Below, piece after piece: positions 29,074 through 36,405 of a stretch of 64,000 bases of DNA. A program made the position numbers and the translations under genes. The notes under the pieces were generated by a model that made no database searches, was not told the DNA's origin, and saw only the letters and a list, made by a program, of their open reading frames with translations. The first letter of the stretch is position 1, and each line of letters starts with the position of its first letter. Location: contig NZ_CP031013.1 of NCBI RefSeq assembly GCF_003711205.1, positions 2,894,501-2,958,500 on the forward strand, written 5' to 3'. The DNA is from Polaromonas sp. SP1 (lineage in GTDB: Bacteria > Pseudomonadota > Gammaproteobacteria > Burkholderiales > Burkholderiaceae_C).

Positions 29074-29376
29074 ATGGCACTCACCACAATTGATGCAGTT
29101 TGTTCGCACTGCAAAACACGTTTCAATGCGCTTCCGAAAAAAACCTTTCTCGGCTTCCAGCAACTGTCGTGTCCGGAGTGCAGGAAGGAGCTTGTATACC
29201 CGCTGACACCGGGCTATCGAATGACCTACTGGGCATTGTTCGCGTTCATGATGTTTTTGATCTCCAGCGCCCTTGCGCGAGGTGAGTACGGGGTGACCGG
29301 AGTGCCCGGCATCGCTGTAATGATCGCGCTCATCCGCGACTGGAGCATCAGGGATCGGGTCGAGGCCAACGCATAG
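29074..29376 (+). CDS. small zinc-ribbon membrane protein
   Basis: A 100-aa protein of unknown function. The N-terminus has two CxxC pairs (CSHC near residue 10 and CPEC near residue 33) spaced as in a zinc ribbon. Two hydrophobic segments follow (about residues 50-68 and 76-86). The C-terminus is charged. It is the first of five small plus-strand genes in a lower-GC stretch. The family is not recognised; zinc binding is inferred from the cysteines only. Confidence 0.65.
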   Translation: MALTTIDAVCSHCKTRFNALPKKTFLGFQQLSCPECRKELVYPLTPGYRMTYWALFAFMMFLISSALARGEYGVTGVPGIAVMIALIRDWSIRDRVEANA

Positions 29377-29502
29377 CTCTCCACGGCGAGGCCGGTGGTC
29401 AAACACTTCCACGCATACGGACCCACGACACCAGGAAGCGGCTTCGCCGCTACGCGTTGTGGCCTGTCATTCTCAACGTTAGCACCCACAAGTCACCACT
29501 CC

Positions 29503-29997
29503 ATGAAAAAACTCATTCTCCTTGCACTCGTCGCGGCCGGCGCCTGGTGGTACTTCGCCGGAGGGCGCAAGTTATCCGACGAGCACGTCAGGGCCTTCTA
29601 TCGCGGCGTTGAGGTGGCCACGCTCGAAAGAAAACCGCAAGACTTGTGCGCGTTGCTTGCCGACAATTTCGAGTCCACCGGAACCGTGACAATCGGCGGC
29701 CAAAGTCACACAGAGACGCAGAACAAGGCCGGAGCCTGTGCAGCTTATCAAGGCCTCTATGAAAGCTGGGAGAAACTCGGCGAAAAGATGGGCGGAACGC
29801 TCCAACTTGATTTCAGCTACACGGTTCACAGCGTAGCAATCTCGCCCGACAACAAGACTGCGACAGTTGATATCAGCAGTTCACTGGACGTGGCAGGCTC
29901 CATCATGAACATTCGCTCTCGCAGTACAGACACCCTGATTCGCAGAAACGGAAAGGTCTTGTTGCTTCGCAGCGAGAGCAAAGGGTTCATCCAGTGA
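29503..29997 (+). CDS. hypothetical membrane-anchored or secreted protein
   Basis: A 164-aa protein starting MKKLILLALVAAGAWWYF, a signal peptide or N-terminal anchor. The remainder is a small alpha+beta domain, 'DEHVRAFYRGVEVATLERKP' followed by strands ending in 'DTLIRRNGKVLLLRSESKG'. The layout of helices followed by a curved sheet resembles NTF2/SnoaL-like domains, but this is only a shape argument. The ATG at 29503 is preferred over an upstream in-frame start because the signal sequence begins there. GTTAGCA lies 25 bases upstream. Confidence 0.6.
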   Translation: MKKLILLALVAAGAWWYFAGGRKLSDEHVRAFYRGVEVATLERKPQDLCALLADNFESTGTVTIGGQSHTETQNKAGACAAYQGLYESWEKLGEKMGGTLQLDFSYTVHSVAISPDNKTATVDISSSLDVAGSIMNIRSRSTDTLIRRNGKVLLLRSESKGFIQ

Positions 29998-30163
29998 GTC
30001 AGGGAGCCCACGCACTTGAAGCCACGCTCGAACAAATAGATGCAGGGCTCTTGGCGCTCACCGAATCGGAATCGGGCGGCACGGTAATTTGATGTCTGAG
30101 CGGGATTTGCCACCGTCAGCCTCCCGGTGTGAATGCTTCAAAAAAAACCTCAAGGAGATTTTC

Positions 30164-30529
30164 ATGCATCCTGTGATCGCAAAGACCTTCGGCGGTCTTT
30201 CAACGGCTTACTACTTTCGTCAGCTCTTCTTCGGATTGCTGTTTCCGGTTCTATTTATTGCAATGTGCAATGCAGGGTCTCGCCCGCTTGCTGTTCCATT
30301 TCTGGCGTATCTCCTGCTTGCAGTCAATACCCTCTTGTATCCCTACTCTCGCTTCGTATATGAAAGTGCGGTTGGGTTCATCATGGGTGACAACGTCTTC
30401 TTTGTGAGCGCGTTTTCTCTGCTGGTCGTCAAGTTCATGACCATGGCCATTTGCTGGGTTGCCGCCATCTTCATTGCCCCAATTGGCCTCCTCTACCTCT
30501 ACATCCATCACAGCCGGACCAACGCGTAG
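30164..30529 (+). CDS. hypothetical four-helix membrane protein
   Basis: A 121-aa protein, almost entirely hydrophobic, with about four helices (residues 20-38, 43-60, 73-92 and 95-115). An AAGGAG lies 6 bases before the ATG, so expression is likely. It ends in a short polar tail (HHSRTNA). No family recognised. It stands alone between two genes of unknown function in the low-GC stretch. Confidence 0.6.
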   Translation: MHPVIAKTFGGLSTAYYFRQLFFGLLFPVLFIAMCNAGSRPLAVPFLAYLLLAVNTLLYPYSRFVYESAVGFIMGDNVFFVSAFSLLVVKFMTMAICWVAAIFIAPIGLLYLYIHHSRTNA

Positions 30530-30635
30530 GCTGCCAGGTCCAGTACGGGCTGGCTCACACGAGTTTTTGATGCCTAAACACAATCGCAACCATCCGCCGG
30601 AGCCGCAAGGTTCTCGGCTACATCAGACTGGCAAG

Positions 30636-30936
30636 ATGACAAAGAAAAAAAAAGAGCACTGCTTACTGGGATCTCGTCGAACCCGTTTGGGAGTCAATTT
30701 CCATCTACGAAGGCGTTCGGGTTTTTCTCAAGCAGTTCAAGGATGCGCCTATACCGTCTCGGCATCTCTTTGCTGTGCATTGGTGTCAATCCGAAATATG
30801 CAATGGCGGTTTCATGCAATTCTTCGCCAATTCGACGGGGGTGCTTGCTCCGGAGGTCGCTTTCCTTCAGTGCAAAGTCGTATCCGTTTATGGACTGTTT
30901 ACACTCGTTCGGGTTAGCCATCCGGTCACTCATTGA
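30636..30936 (+). pseudogene. frameshifted DMP19/DUF4375 family gene
   Basis: From 30664 the frame reads YWDLVEPVWESISIYEG, then RHLFAVHWCQSEICNGGFMQ and FFANSTGVLAPE, the conserved core of the DMP19 (DUF4375) family. This frame has no start codon. The only good start, ATG 30636 (MTKKKK), is in another frame and separated by a run of nine As at 30645-30653. Removing one A would join MTKKKK to STAYWDLVEP. After APEV the similarity stops and the frame ends at TGA 30934, so the C-terminal half (about 50 residues) is also missing. It is either a decayed gene or one switched by slippage at the A run. Confidence 0.7.
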
Positions 30937-30956
30937 TCTTCAACCTGATAACGAAC

Positions 30957-31466
30957 ATGAATAAAAAAATCATCACAGCCCTGTTGCTTGTCCCCGCCAT
31001 CCTTGCGGGCTGTGCCAGCTACAACTACACAGACGCTCCGCCGACGATGGGCAAGATGTATTCAAAATACGCCTATCTTGGTTACGAGGGCAAGCCAAGA
31101 CCCATCGAGGATGTAGGCATCGTCACAACCGATGGGTTGATCAAAATCAGATCAGTGGACGGTTTGCCGGCCTCCAGCTACACAGAGCTCAAGACTTCTG
31201 GTTTCTATTCGGGCGGCCGTTATCAACTGCATTTGCTGCCCGGTGTGCACACGCTGACCATGGGGTTCTCGGATGACCGGGGCGGTGGCTCGCGCTCCTG
31301 GTCGACTTCCGACATTACTAAAACCATTTCATTGAGCAAAGGGCAGGTTATTCACTTGTCCCTATATGGCGATGGCAGATCATGGACAGCGAAAGAGTCT
31401 GACGGAGGCAGTGCGCTTGCAGTGATCACCAGCGACTTCAAAGAGCTGAGTGAAAAAACCAGGTGA
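30957..31466 (+). CDS. hypothetical lipoprotein
   Basis: A 169-aa protein with a clear lipoprotein signal: MNKKIITALLLVPAILAGC, Cys at residue 19. The mature part contains 'YLGYEGKPRPIEDVGIV' and, near residue 105, 'HLLPGVHTLTMGFSDD', a pattern seen in small lipoproteins with a PEGA-like or carboxypeptidase-regulatory-like beta fold. The upstream in-frame start (30933) would place charged residues before the signal and is less likely. It is the last gene of the accessory stretch. Confidence 0.75.
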   Translation: MNKKIITALLLVPAILAGCASYNYTDAPPTMGKMYSKYAYLGYEGKPRPIEDVGIVTTDGLIKIRSVDGLPASSYTELKTSGFYSGGRYQLHLLPGVHTLTMGFSDDRGGGSRSWSTSDITKTISLSKGQVIHLSLYGDGRSWTAKESDGGSALAVITSDFKELSEKTR

Positions 31467-31541
31467 AGGCTGAATTCAGCGCACCATCTCACCCGGCAAG
31501 GTTGAGCGCTGAAGCACCGGCAGCAGAGGTCGTCAAGCGCC

Positions 31542-31979
31542 TTAAGCGGCTGGCGCTGCCAATGGTTCCACCGGCACCAGAATCGCATTGCCAGTAGCCA
31601 CCAGCAGCAACTCACCACCCTCCTGCTCGGCAAAAAGCTCCGCACTCGCAAACACCTGCTTGCGCCCGGCCTTCACCACGCGCCCACGCGCTACAAAACT
31701 CCGGCCCACGGCCGGCGCCAGGCAGTTCACCGAAAAGTTGGAGGCCAGCACCCGGCCCACGACGGTGGCGGCAGCGTAACCACAGGCGGTGTCCAGCATC
31801 GCGCCTATGAGGCCGGCGTGCAGGTAACCCGAGTACTGGCCCATGTCGTCCTTGCGCCAGTCCATGCGCAACTCGGCCTCGCCGGCTGCGGTATGCGTGA
31901 CCTTGAAGCCGGCCCACCGGTTAAACGATGCGCTCTGGTTCACGGCCTGCAGGGTTTTCAGGAGTGTTGGGTCTGTCAT
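31542..31979 (-). CDS. PaaI-family hotdog thioesterase
   Basis: A 145-aa hotdog-fold protein expected to hydrolyse acyl-CoA thioesters. Key features are 'GQYSGYLHAGLIGAMLDTAC', containing the HAG motif and the Asp of the central helix (HxG...D), and the strand 'SFVARGRVVKAGRKQVFASAEL'. An upstream start (32030) would add 17 residues; ATG 31979 fits the family length better. It is divergent from the Bug-protein gene with 192 bases between. The substrate is unknown. Confidence 0.85.
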   Translation of the reverse strand: MTDPTLLKTLQAVNQSASFNRWAGFKVTHTAAGEAELRMDWRKDDMGQYSGYLHAGLIGAMLDTACGYAAATVVGRVLASNFSVNCLAPAVGRSFVARGRVVKAGRKQVFASAELFAEQEGGELLLVATGNAILVPVEPLAAPAA

Positions 31980-32120
31980 GAATGGAAATATAGGACGGGT
32001 GGCGACGGCGCGCTGTACCGTGGGCGACAAGCCGGTTCGGGATGTGCAGGGGGTAGGTTAAAGGCAGTAGTTGAAAAACGGATAAGCACATCCGGACTTC
32101 TTCCTTCCGGTTTGGGGCGG

Positions 32121-32165
32121 GGCTTCCTATAGTTCGCTTCCCCTCCTCAGGAAGTTCAGGAAGCC
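32121..32165 (+). promoter_or_regulatory. inverted repeat covering the ribosome-binding site of the Bug gene
   Basis: GGCTTCCT (32121-32128) is the reverse complement of AGGAAGCC (32158-32165), and AGGAAG at 32158-32163 is the likely Shine-Dalgarno sequence 8 bases before ATG 32172. A further AGGAAG and two more CTTCC runs lie between. In the message the ribosome-binding site could be folded away, which would allow translational control. No known riboswitch is recognised. Confidence 0.3.
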
Positions 32166-32171
32166 CGTCTC

Positions 32172-33146
32172 ATGAAGCTCTTTCCCCCAGCCCTGGCGCT
32201 TGCTGCGCTGATCGGGGCCGCAGCGCCTGCCGCCTCCATCGCCGCAGACGCCTATCCCTCCAAACCCCTGCAAATCGTGGTGTCGGCCGCGCCTGGCGGC
32301 AGCCCGGACATCCTGGCCCGCATCGTCGGCCAGGCCTTGAGCCAGCGCCTGGGCCAGCCTGTCAGTGTGGACAACAAACCTGGCGGCGCGGGCAATATCG
32401 CCGCCAACCATGTGGCCCGCTCGGCGCCGGACGGCTACACGATTTTTGTGGCGGCCGACGGCCTGTCGATCAACCAGACGCTCTTCAGCAACCTGCCGTT
32501 TGATGCACGCACCAGCTTCGCACCCATCGTGCATGCAATCTCTTCCCCCCAGGTGTTTGCCGTGCACGCCGACGTGCCGGCGCGCAGCGTGCAGGACTTC
32601 CTCAAGCTGGCCAAAGCCGAGCCTGGAAAATACGCACTGGCGTCTCCCGCCATCGGCACCACCGGCCAGCTGGGCGTGCTGCTGCTGCAGAACCAGGCCA
32701 ACATCAAGATCAAGCCGGTGGTGTACCGCAGCGCGCAGCCCGCGCTGACCGACGTGTTGGGCAAACATGCCGACGGCATCATCGTCACCATCGCCCCGGC
32801 GCTGCCCTTTATCAAGGAAGGCAAGCTGCGCGCGCTGGGCGTGTCGACCGCTACACGCTCGGCGGCGTTGCCGGACGTGCCCACATTTGCCGAGCAAGGC
32901 TTGCCCAACTTCAAGTTCGATTCCTGGCAGGGTTTTGTTGCGCCCGCAGGCACGCCCAAGCCGGTGCTGGAGCGCCTGAACCGTGAAATCAACGCCGTGC
33001 TCAAAGACCCCGAAGTCAGGGCCAAGCTGTTGGCGCAAGCCTTCGACCCGGTGGGCGGCACGCCTGAGGCCTTTGGCAAGGTGATCGTGGACTCGATCGG
33101 CAGCTGGGAAAAAGTGATTCGCGCCAACGACATCCGTGTTGACTAA
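32172..33146 (+). CDS. Bug/TctC-family periplasmic solute-binding protein
   Basis: A 324-aa tripartite-tricarboxylate-transporter-type binding protein. A signal peptide ends at about residue 24 (ASIAAD). The Bug landmarks follow: 'YPSKPLQIVVSAAPGGSPD', 'VDNKPGGAGNIAANHVARSA', 'PDGYT' and, near the end, 'FDPVGGTPEAF'. Such proteins bind carboxylates or aromatic acids in the periplasm. No TctA/TctB permease genes are nearby, which is common for the many orphan Bug proteins of Burkholderiales. The next gene starts 12 bases downstream, so the two form an operon. Confidence 0.93.
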   Translation: MKLFPPALALAALIGAAAPAASIAADAYPSKPLQIVVSAAPGGSPDILARIVGQALSQRLGQPVSVDNKPGGAGNIAANHVARSAPDGYTIFVAADGLSINQTLFSNLPFDARTSFAPIVHAISSPQVFAVHADVPARSVQDFLKLAKAEPGKYALASPAIGTTGQLGVLLLQNQANIKIKPVVYRSAQPALTDVLGKHADGIIVTIAPALPFIKEGKLRALGVSTATRSAALPDVPTFAEQGLPNFKFDSWQGFVAPAGTPKPVLERLNREINAVLKDPEVRAKLLAQAFDPVGGTPEAFGKVIVDSIGSWEKVIRANDIRVD

Positions 33147-33158
33147 AGAAAGTTCTTC

Positions 33159-34256
33159 ATGACCATCACTCCTTTCTCCAAGCCGCTGGATCAGCTCTGG
33201 TACACACGCTGCCCGGTGCCGACGGCCTCCGGCATTGCCATCCACCACGGCTGGATCAACCAGGAGTTCGCCAAAGACGGCATTGCCGTTTCTTCCTTGC
33301 GCGCCTCGGCGGATCGCAGTGTGCGCGAGTCGCATTTCGATCATCGCCAGGCCAACTCTTTCCGCCAGGGGGGCAATGCACCACCCATCTGGTCGCGCTC
33401 GCAAGGGCAAGATGTGGTGGTCGTCGGGCTGACCTGGCTGCCGCAATACCAGTCCATCCTTGCGTTACCCGGCTCGGGCATCCAGACTTTGGGCGACTTG
33501 AAAGGCAAGCGGCTGGCGCTGCCGCGCCGCGTCAATGAGAAGATCGATTTCTGGCGGGCTTCGGCCCTGCAGGGTTATCTGCAGGCGCTGGCGCTTGAGG
33601 GGCTCACTGAGGCTGATGTGACGCTGGTCGATTTGCCGGTGGATGAACCGTATATCGGCAACGTGTCGACCTCCGGCTCCGGGCCGCTGTTTGACGCGCA
33701 TCAGTTTGCCAAGTCGGCGCGGGCCGAAACCTTTGCGCTGATCCGCGGTGACGTCGACGCGATTTACCACTACGGCGCGGCCGGACCGGCACTGCAGTCC
33801 TTCCTCGGCGCGCATGTGGTGCTGGACATCAACCACCATGCCGACCAGAAAGTCGCCATCAACAACGGCACGCCCAACGTGTTGACGGTCAGTGGTGAGT
33901 TGCTGCGCAAGCACCCCGCCATCGTGGCCCGTTACCTGGCGCAGGTGTTGCGGGCAGCGCGCTGGGCCAAAACGCACCGGGAAGAGACCGCCGCGATTGT
34001 GGCGCGCGAGGTGTCAGTGGCGGAGGAATGGGTGCCTGAAGCTTTCGATGAGTCGCTCTACGGCGACCTGGAACCCAGCCTGCGGCCTGAGCTTGTCGAT
34101 GCCCTGGAGGTCCGCAAGGATTTCCTGTTGCAGCACGGTTTTATCCAGAACGATTTTTCTGTGGCCGACTGGATTGACGCCGCGCCACTGGCTGAGGCGC
34201 ACAAGCTGCTGGGGCAGGAAGCCGCACCTGGCGCCGAAACGGCCAAAGCCGCCTGA
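33159..34256 (+). CDS. DszB-like sulfinate desulfinase homologue or SBP-like protein
   Basis: A 365-aa protein with a periplasmic-binding-protein fold but no signal peptide. The N-terminus matches the desulfinase DszB (365 aa, hydrolyses 2'-hydroxybiphenyl-2-sulfinate): WYTRCPVP corresponds to its YSNCPVP, SHF to VHF, and FRQGGNAPP to TRFGGEIPP. This preserves the DszB catalytic Cys, His and Arg as C18, H59 and R69, with the His-Arg distance of ten residues conserved. No ABC permease or ATPase is adjacent. Automatic annotation would likely call it an ABC sulfonate-binding protein. I infer a cytoplasmic enzyme on a sulfinate or similar substrate; the substrate is unknown. dszA and dszC are absent. 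Confidence 0.65.
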   Translation: MTITPFSKPLDQLWYTRCPVPTASGIAIHHGWINQEFAKDGIAVSSLRASADRSVRESHFDHRQANSFRQGGNAPPIWSRSQGQDVVVVGLTWLPQYQSILALPGSGIQTLGDLKGKRLALPRRVNEKIDFWRASALQGYLQALALEGLTEADVTLVDLPVDEPYIGNVSTSGSGPLFDAHQFAKSARAETFALIRGDVDAIYHYGAAGPALQSFLGAHVVLDINHHADQKVAINNGTPNVLTVSGELLRKHPAIVARYLAQVLRAARWAKTHREETAAIVAREVSVAEEWVPEAFDESLYGDLEPSLRPELVDALEVRKDFLLQHGFIQNDFSVADWIDAAPLAEAHKLLGQEAAPGAETAKAA

Positions 34257-34265
34257 TTCTTAGCG

Positions 34266-34871
34266 TCAGCGGCCGACCACGGCGCTATAGGCATTGCGCG
34301 TTTCGGGCGAGACGGCTGCGAGCAGCTGCTCGTAAGACGTCTTGTGCCGCACCAGCACGCGCGCGGACGCCACGGTTTTTGATTTGCAAAACCAGTGGCA
34401 GCTGTGCTGCATCAAAAACAACTCGGCCGACATGGTGAAGGCCTTGGTTTTGAGGGAGTGGCCTGCCTTGTTCTCGACCGCGTTCAGGATCCCTTGCGCA
34501 TGGATGGCCAGGGCTTTGCGCATGTCGAAGGTGAGGGCGGGGAGCAGCCGGTCGGCGTAGGGAAAAAAAATCGGCAACTTGCTGACGCGCGCATCGGCTT
34601 CATCCACCTTGGCAAACGCGGCAACAAAGCTGGTGAACTGGCCGCACAACTTGACTTCGGAGCTGGCCAGCTGGTTCCAGATCTGGTCGCGGCGCTCCGG
34701 ATCGTTTTCGCCGAGCGCCCGCAGGTAGCCCTCGGTCAGGGTCTCCATCAGCTTTTCGATCTGGTACTGGCCGAGGCAGCTGCCCAGCAAGGCGATTCGC
34801 CTGCGCTCGTCTTTTTGTTTGAGAAGAAAAGTGCCGACAGCGACAAAAGTCACCAGAAGAAAGAAATCCAT
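34266..34871 (-). CDS. hypothetical protein with N-terminal membrane segment
   Basis: A 201-aa protein starting MDFFLLVTFVAVGTFLL, one membrane helix followed by a charged segment (KQKDERRR) and a helical cytoplasmic domain. It has four cysteines, two of them in HSCHWFC, and the segments 'FFPYADRLLPALTFDMRKAL' and 'HKTSYEQLLAAVSPETRNAY'. I do not recognise the family. It is convergent with the DszB-like gene, 9 bases apart. The upstream start at 34919 adds only Pro/Arg residues and is unlikely. Confidence 0.7.
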   Translation of the reverse strand: MDFFLLVTFVAVGTFLLKQKDERRRIALLGSCLGQYQIEKLMETLTEGYLRALGENDPERRDQIWNQLASSEVKLCGQFTSFVAAFAKVDEADARVSKLPIFFPYADRLLPALTFDMRKALAIHAQGILNAVENKAGHSLKTKAFTMSAELFLMQHSCHWFCKSKTVASARVLVRHKTSYEQLLAAVSPETRNAYSAVVGR

Positions 34872-34989
34872 CGTTGCTTTATGTTGAAAAGGGGGAGGTC
34901 GGGGAGGCCGGCTGGGCAATCACCCAGTGTAGTCATCCTGCGTGGTGTGCCGTGTGATCAACCCCACGCGTACGCAGTGCATTGCGGCG

Positions 34990-35910
34990 TCACGGCGCGG
35001 CTTGTTTGCCTTTTCCATCGTTGCCGGGCGCTGTCGGCAGCTTGGCCGTGCGGGGCCTGCTGTTGGGCCCGCCGGCTGCGGCAAGGCGCAGCCCGGCCAG
35101 CGCCGGCTCCAGCACCTTCATGTCGGCGTTGCCTGAATAGACGGCATACGCCGGGTACAAAAATTCCGGCTTGCCCGGCACGCGGTACAGGCGCTTTTCC
35201 TTGATGTGCTGGCGCACCACGTTTTGCCGGAAGTAACCCGAGCCACCCACCGCCAGCAGGTACTCCAGTCCCAGCGGCCCCAGGCTGGAGGACACGCCGA
35301 CGCTGGAGAGATCGGGAAATGCCAGGCTGTGCTGCGCCGAGAATTCGCGGCCCCAATCCACGTAGACGTAATCGGCGGGCTTTGGCATTTCAAGGCCGGG
35401 GGAGGTGGTGACCAGCACCAGTTTCTCTTCAATGAGCAACTCGATCCTGAGGCCGGGGCGTTGCCGGGGCGCATACGCAATCACGATGTCCAGCGTGCCG
35501 TGCGCCACGCGTTCGAGCAGGTCATCCGCAACGCCGACTTCGGTGCGCAGCGCCAGGTCGGGCGCGTGTTTGCGCATCCAGAACAGCCAGTCGAGCATCA
35601 GCGGCTGCCAGAGACTGATCTCGCAGCCCACCGTCACCAGCGCACGCCGCCCGGGCGGCACAGCCATCTGGTGCCGGGCCCTTTCCCAGACCTGCACCAG
35701 CGTCATTGCGTGCCGCACGAACTGCTCGCCGGCGGGGGTCAGCGAGGCGCCGGCCTTGTTGCGCACGAACAGGGTGCGCCCCAACAGTTCCTCCAGCGTC
35801 TTCACGCGGGCGCTCACGGCGGTCTGCGTGACGTGCAGGCGCTCCGCCGCCTGGACAAAGCTGTGACAGGACACGATCTCGAGAAAGGTACGGGCGAGGT
35901 TGATATCCAT
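34990..35910 (-). CDS. LysR family transcriptional regulator
   Basis: A 306-aa regulator. The winged helix-turn-helix is at residues 1-60 ('LARTFLEIVSCHSFVQAAERLHVTQTAVSARVKTLEE' in pieces) and the LysR_substrate domain follows. The C-terminal 20 residues are Lys/Pro-rich. An inverted repeat typical of LysR sites lies just upstream of its start. It is divergent from a small unknown gene at 36112; the target genes are unknown. Confidence 0.93.
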   Translation of the reverse strand: MDINLARTFLEIVSCHSFVQAAERLHVTQTAVSARVKTLEELLGRTLFVRNKAGASLTPAGEQFVRHAMTLVQVWERARHQMAVPPGRRALVTVGCEISLWQPLMLDWLFWMRKHAPDLALRTEVGVADDLLERVAHGTLDIVIAYAPRQRPGLRIELLIEEKLVLVTTSPGLEMPKPADYVYVDWGREFSAQHSLAFPDLSSVGVSSSLGPLGLEYLLAVGGSGYFRQNVVRQHIKEKRLYRVPGKPEFLYPAYAVYSGNADMKVLEPALAGLRLAAAGGPNSRPRTAKLPTAPGNDGKGKQAAP

Positions 35911-35993
35911 GGCTTGTCTCCCGGCGTGGCGGTTTTTGTCCGCTTTTTGTCTGAATGGCGCTCACTCTGGAGGGTACGCTCTATATGCAGTTT

Positions 35994-36013
35994 TATTGCA
36001 TTGAAACGCAATA
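35994..36013. promoter_or_regulatory. candidate LysR operator
   Basis: TATTGC and GCAATA face each other across eight bases (TATTGC-N8-GCAATA), 84 bases upstream of the lysR start and about 100 upstream of the divergent small gene. Spacing and contained T-N11-A-like geometry suit a LysR-type regulator. Confidence 0.45.
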
Positions 36014-36111
36014 TTAGTCGTTTTACTTTTATACTCGTTAACCCTATATTCTCGTCATGACCTCTGGTTTTGGCAGTTGTCGCCACTCAAGTCACCTCGA
36101 AAGGCCCTTCC

Positions 36112-36363
36112 ATGACACGCACCGCATTTTTCACTGAGCCCGCTTCCGCCAACGCCTCTGTCGGCGGCCGTTCGTCGCCGGCGTCCGTTTCGTCTTCGTC
36201 TTTCCTGAGCAAGGTGCTGGGCGCCGCGCAATTCCTGCTGCCGGGCGCGCCTTCCGGCGTTGAGGCAAAGTCTGCCGCGGGCCAGCCTTACCCATGGCTG
36301 CCGGCGCACATCCGCCGCAACATGAGCGCGCGCAGCCAGCGCCTGATCCGCGCCGACTATTAA
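36112..36363 (+). CDS. hypothetical small protein
   Basis: An 83-aa protein, Ser/Ala-rich at the N-terminus, with a short hydrophobic patch 'FLSKVLGAAQFLLPGAP' and a basic C-terminus 'PWLPAHIRRNMSARSQRLIR'. The arrangement recalls the small DUF1127-type proteins, but the core motif is not present. It is divergent from the lysR at 34990 and may be its target. It is convergent with the AttH-like gene; a GC-rich hairpin (36380-36395) separates them. No function assigned. Confidence 0.5.
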   Translation: MTRTAFFTEPASANASVGGRSSPASVSSSSFLSKVLGAAQFLLPGAPSGVEAKSAAGQPYPWLPAHIRRNMSARSQRLIRADY

Positions 36364-36405
36364 TCCTCTTGGGGGCGCAGGCCGCTACTGCGGCCGGCGC
36401 CGGCG

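Noticed and set aside
28744-29412. 222-codon minus-strand open frame over the accessory stretch
   Set aside because: It spans the emrB terminator, repeat copy 4 and the zinc-ribbon gene in antisense. No ribosome-binding site or known domain was seen, although a remnant cannot be fully excluded.
29377-29502. Full integron attC site before the gene at 29503
   Set aside because: GTTAGCA and a nearby GCTTCGCCGC hairpin are suggestive, but I could not pair left and right core boxes convincingly, so it is only mentioned as a possibility in the findings.
30694-30933. 79-codon minus-strand frame with a plausible-looking protein
   Set aside because: The opposite strand encodes the conserved core of the DMP19/DUF4375 family, which explains the protein-like composition of this frame as a shadow.
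34395-35204. 269-codon plus-strand frame
   Set aside because: It is antisense to the hypothetical gene at 34266 and to the lysR end. Those genes have good starts and family features.
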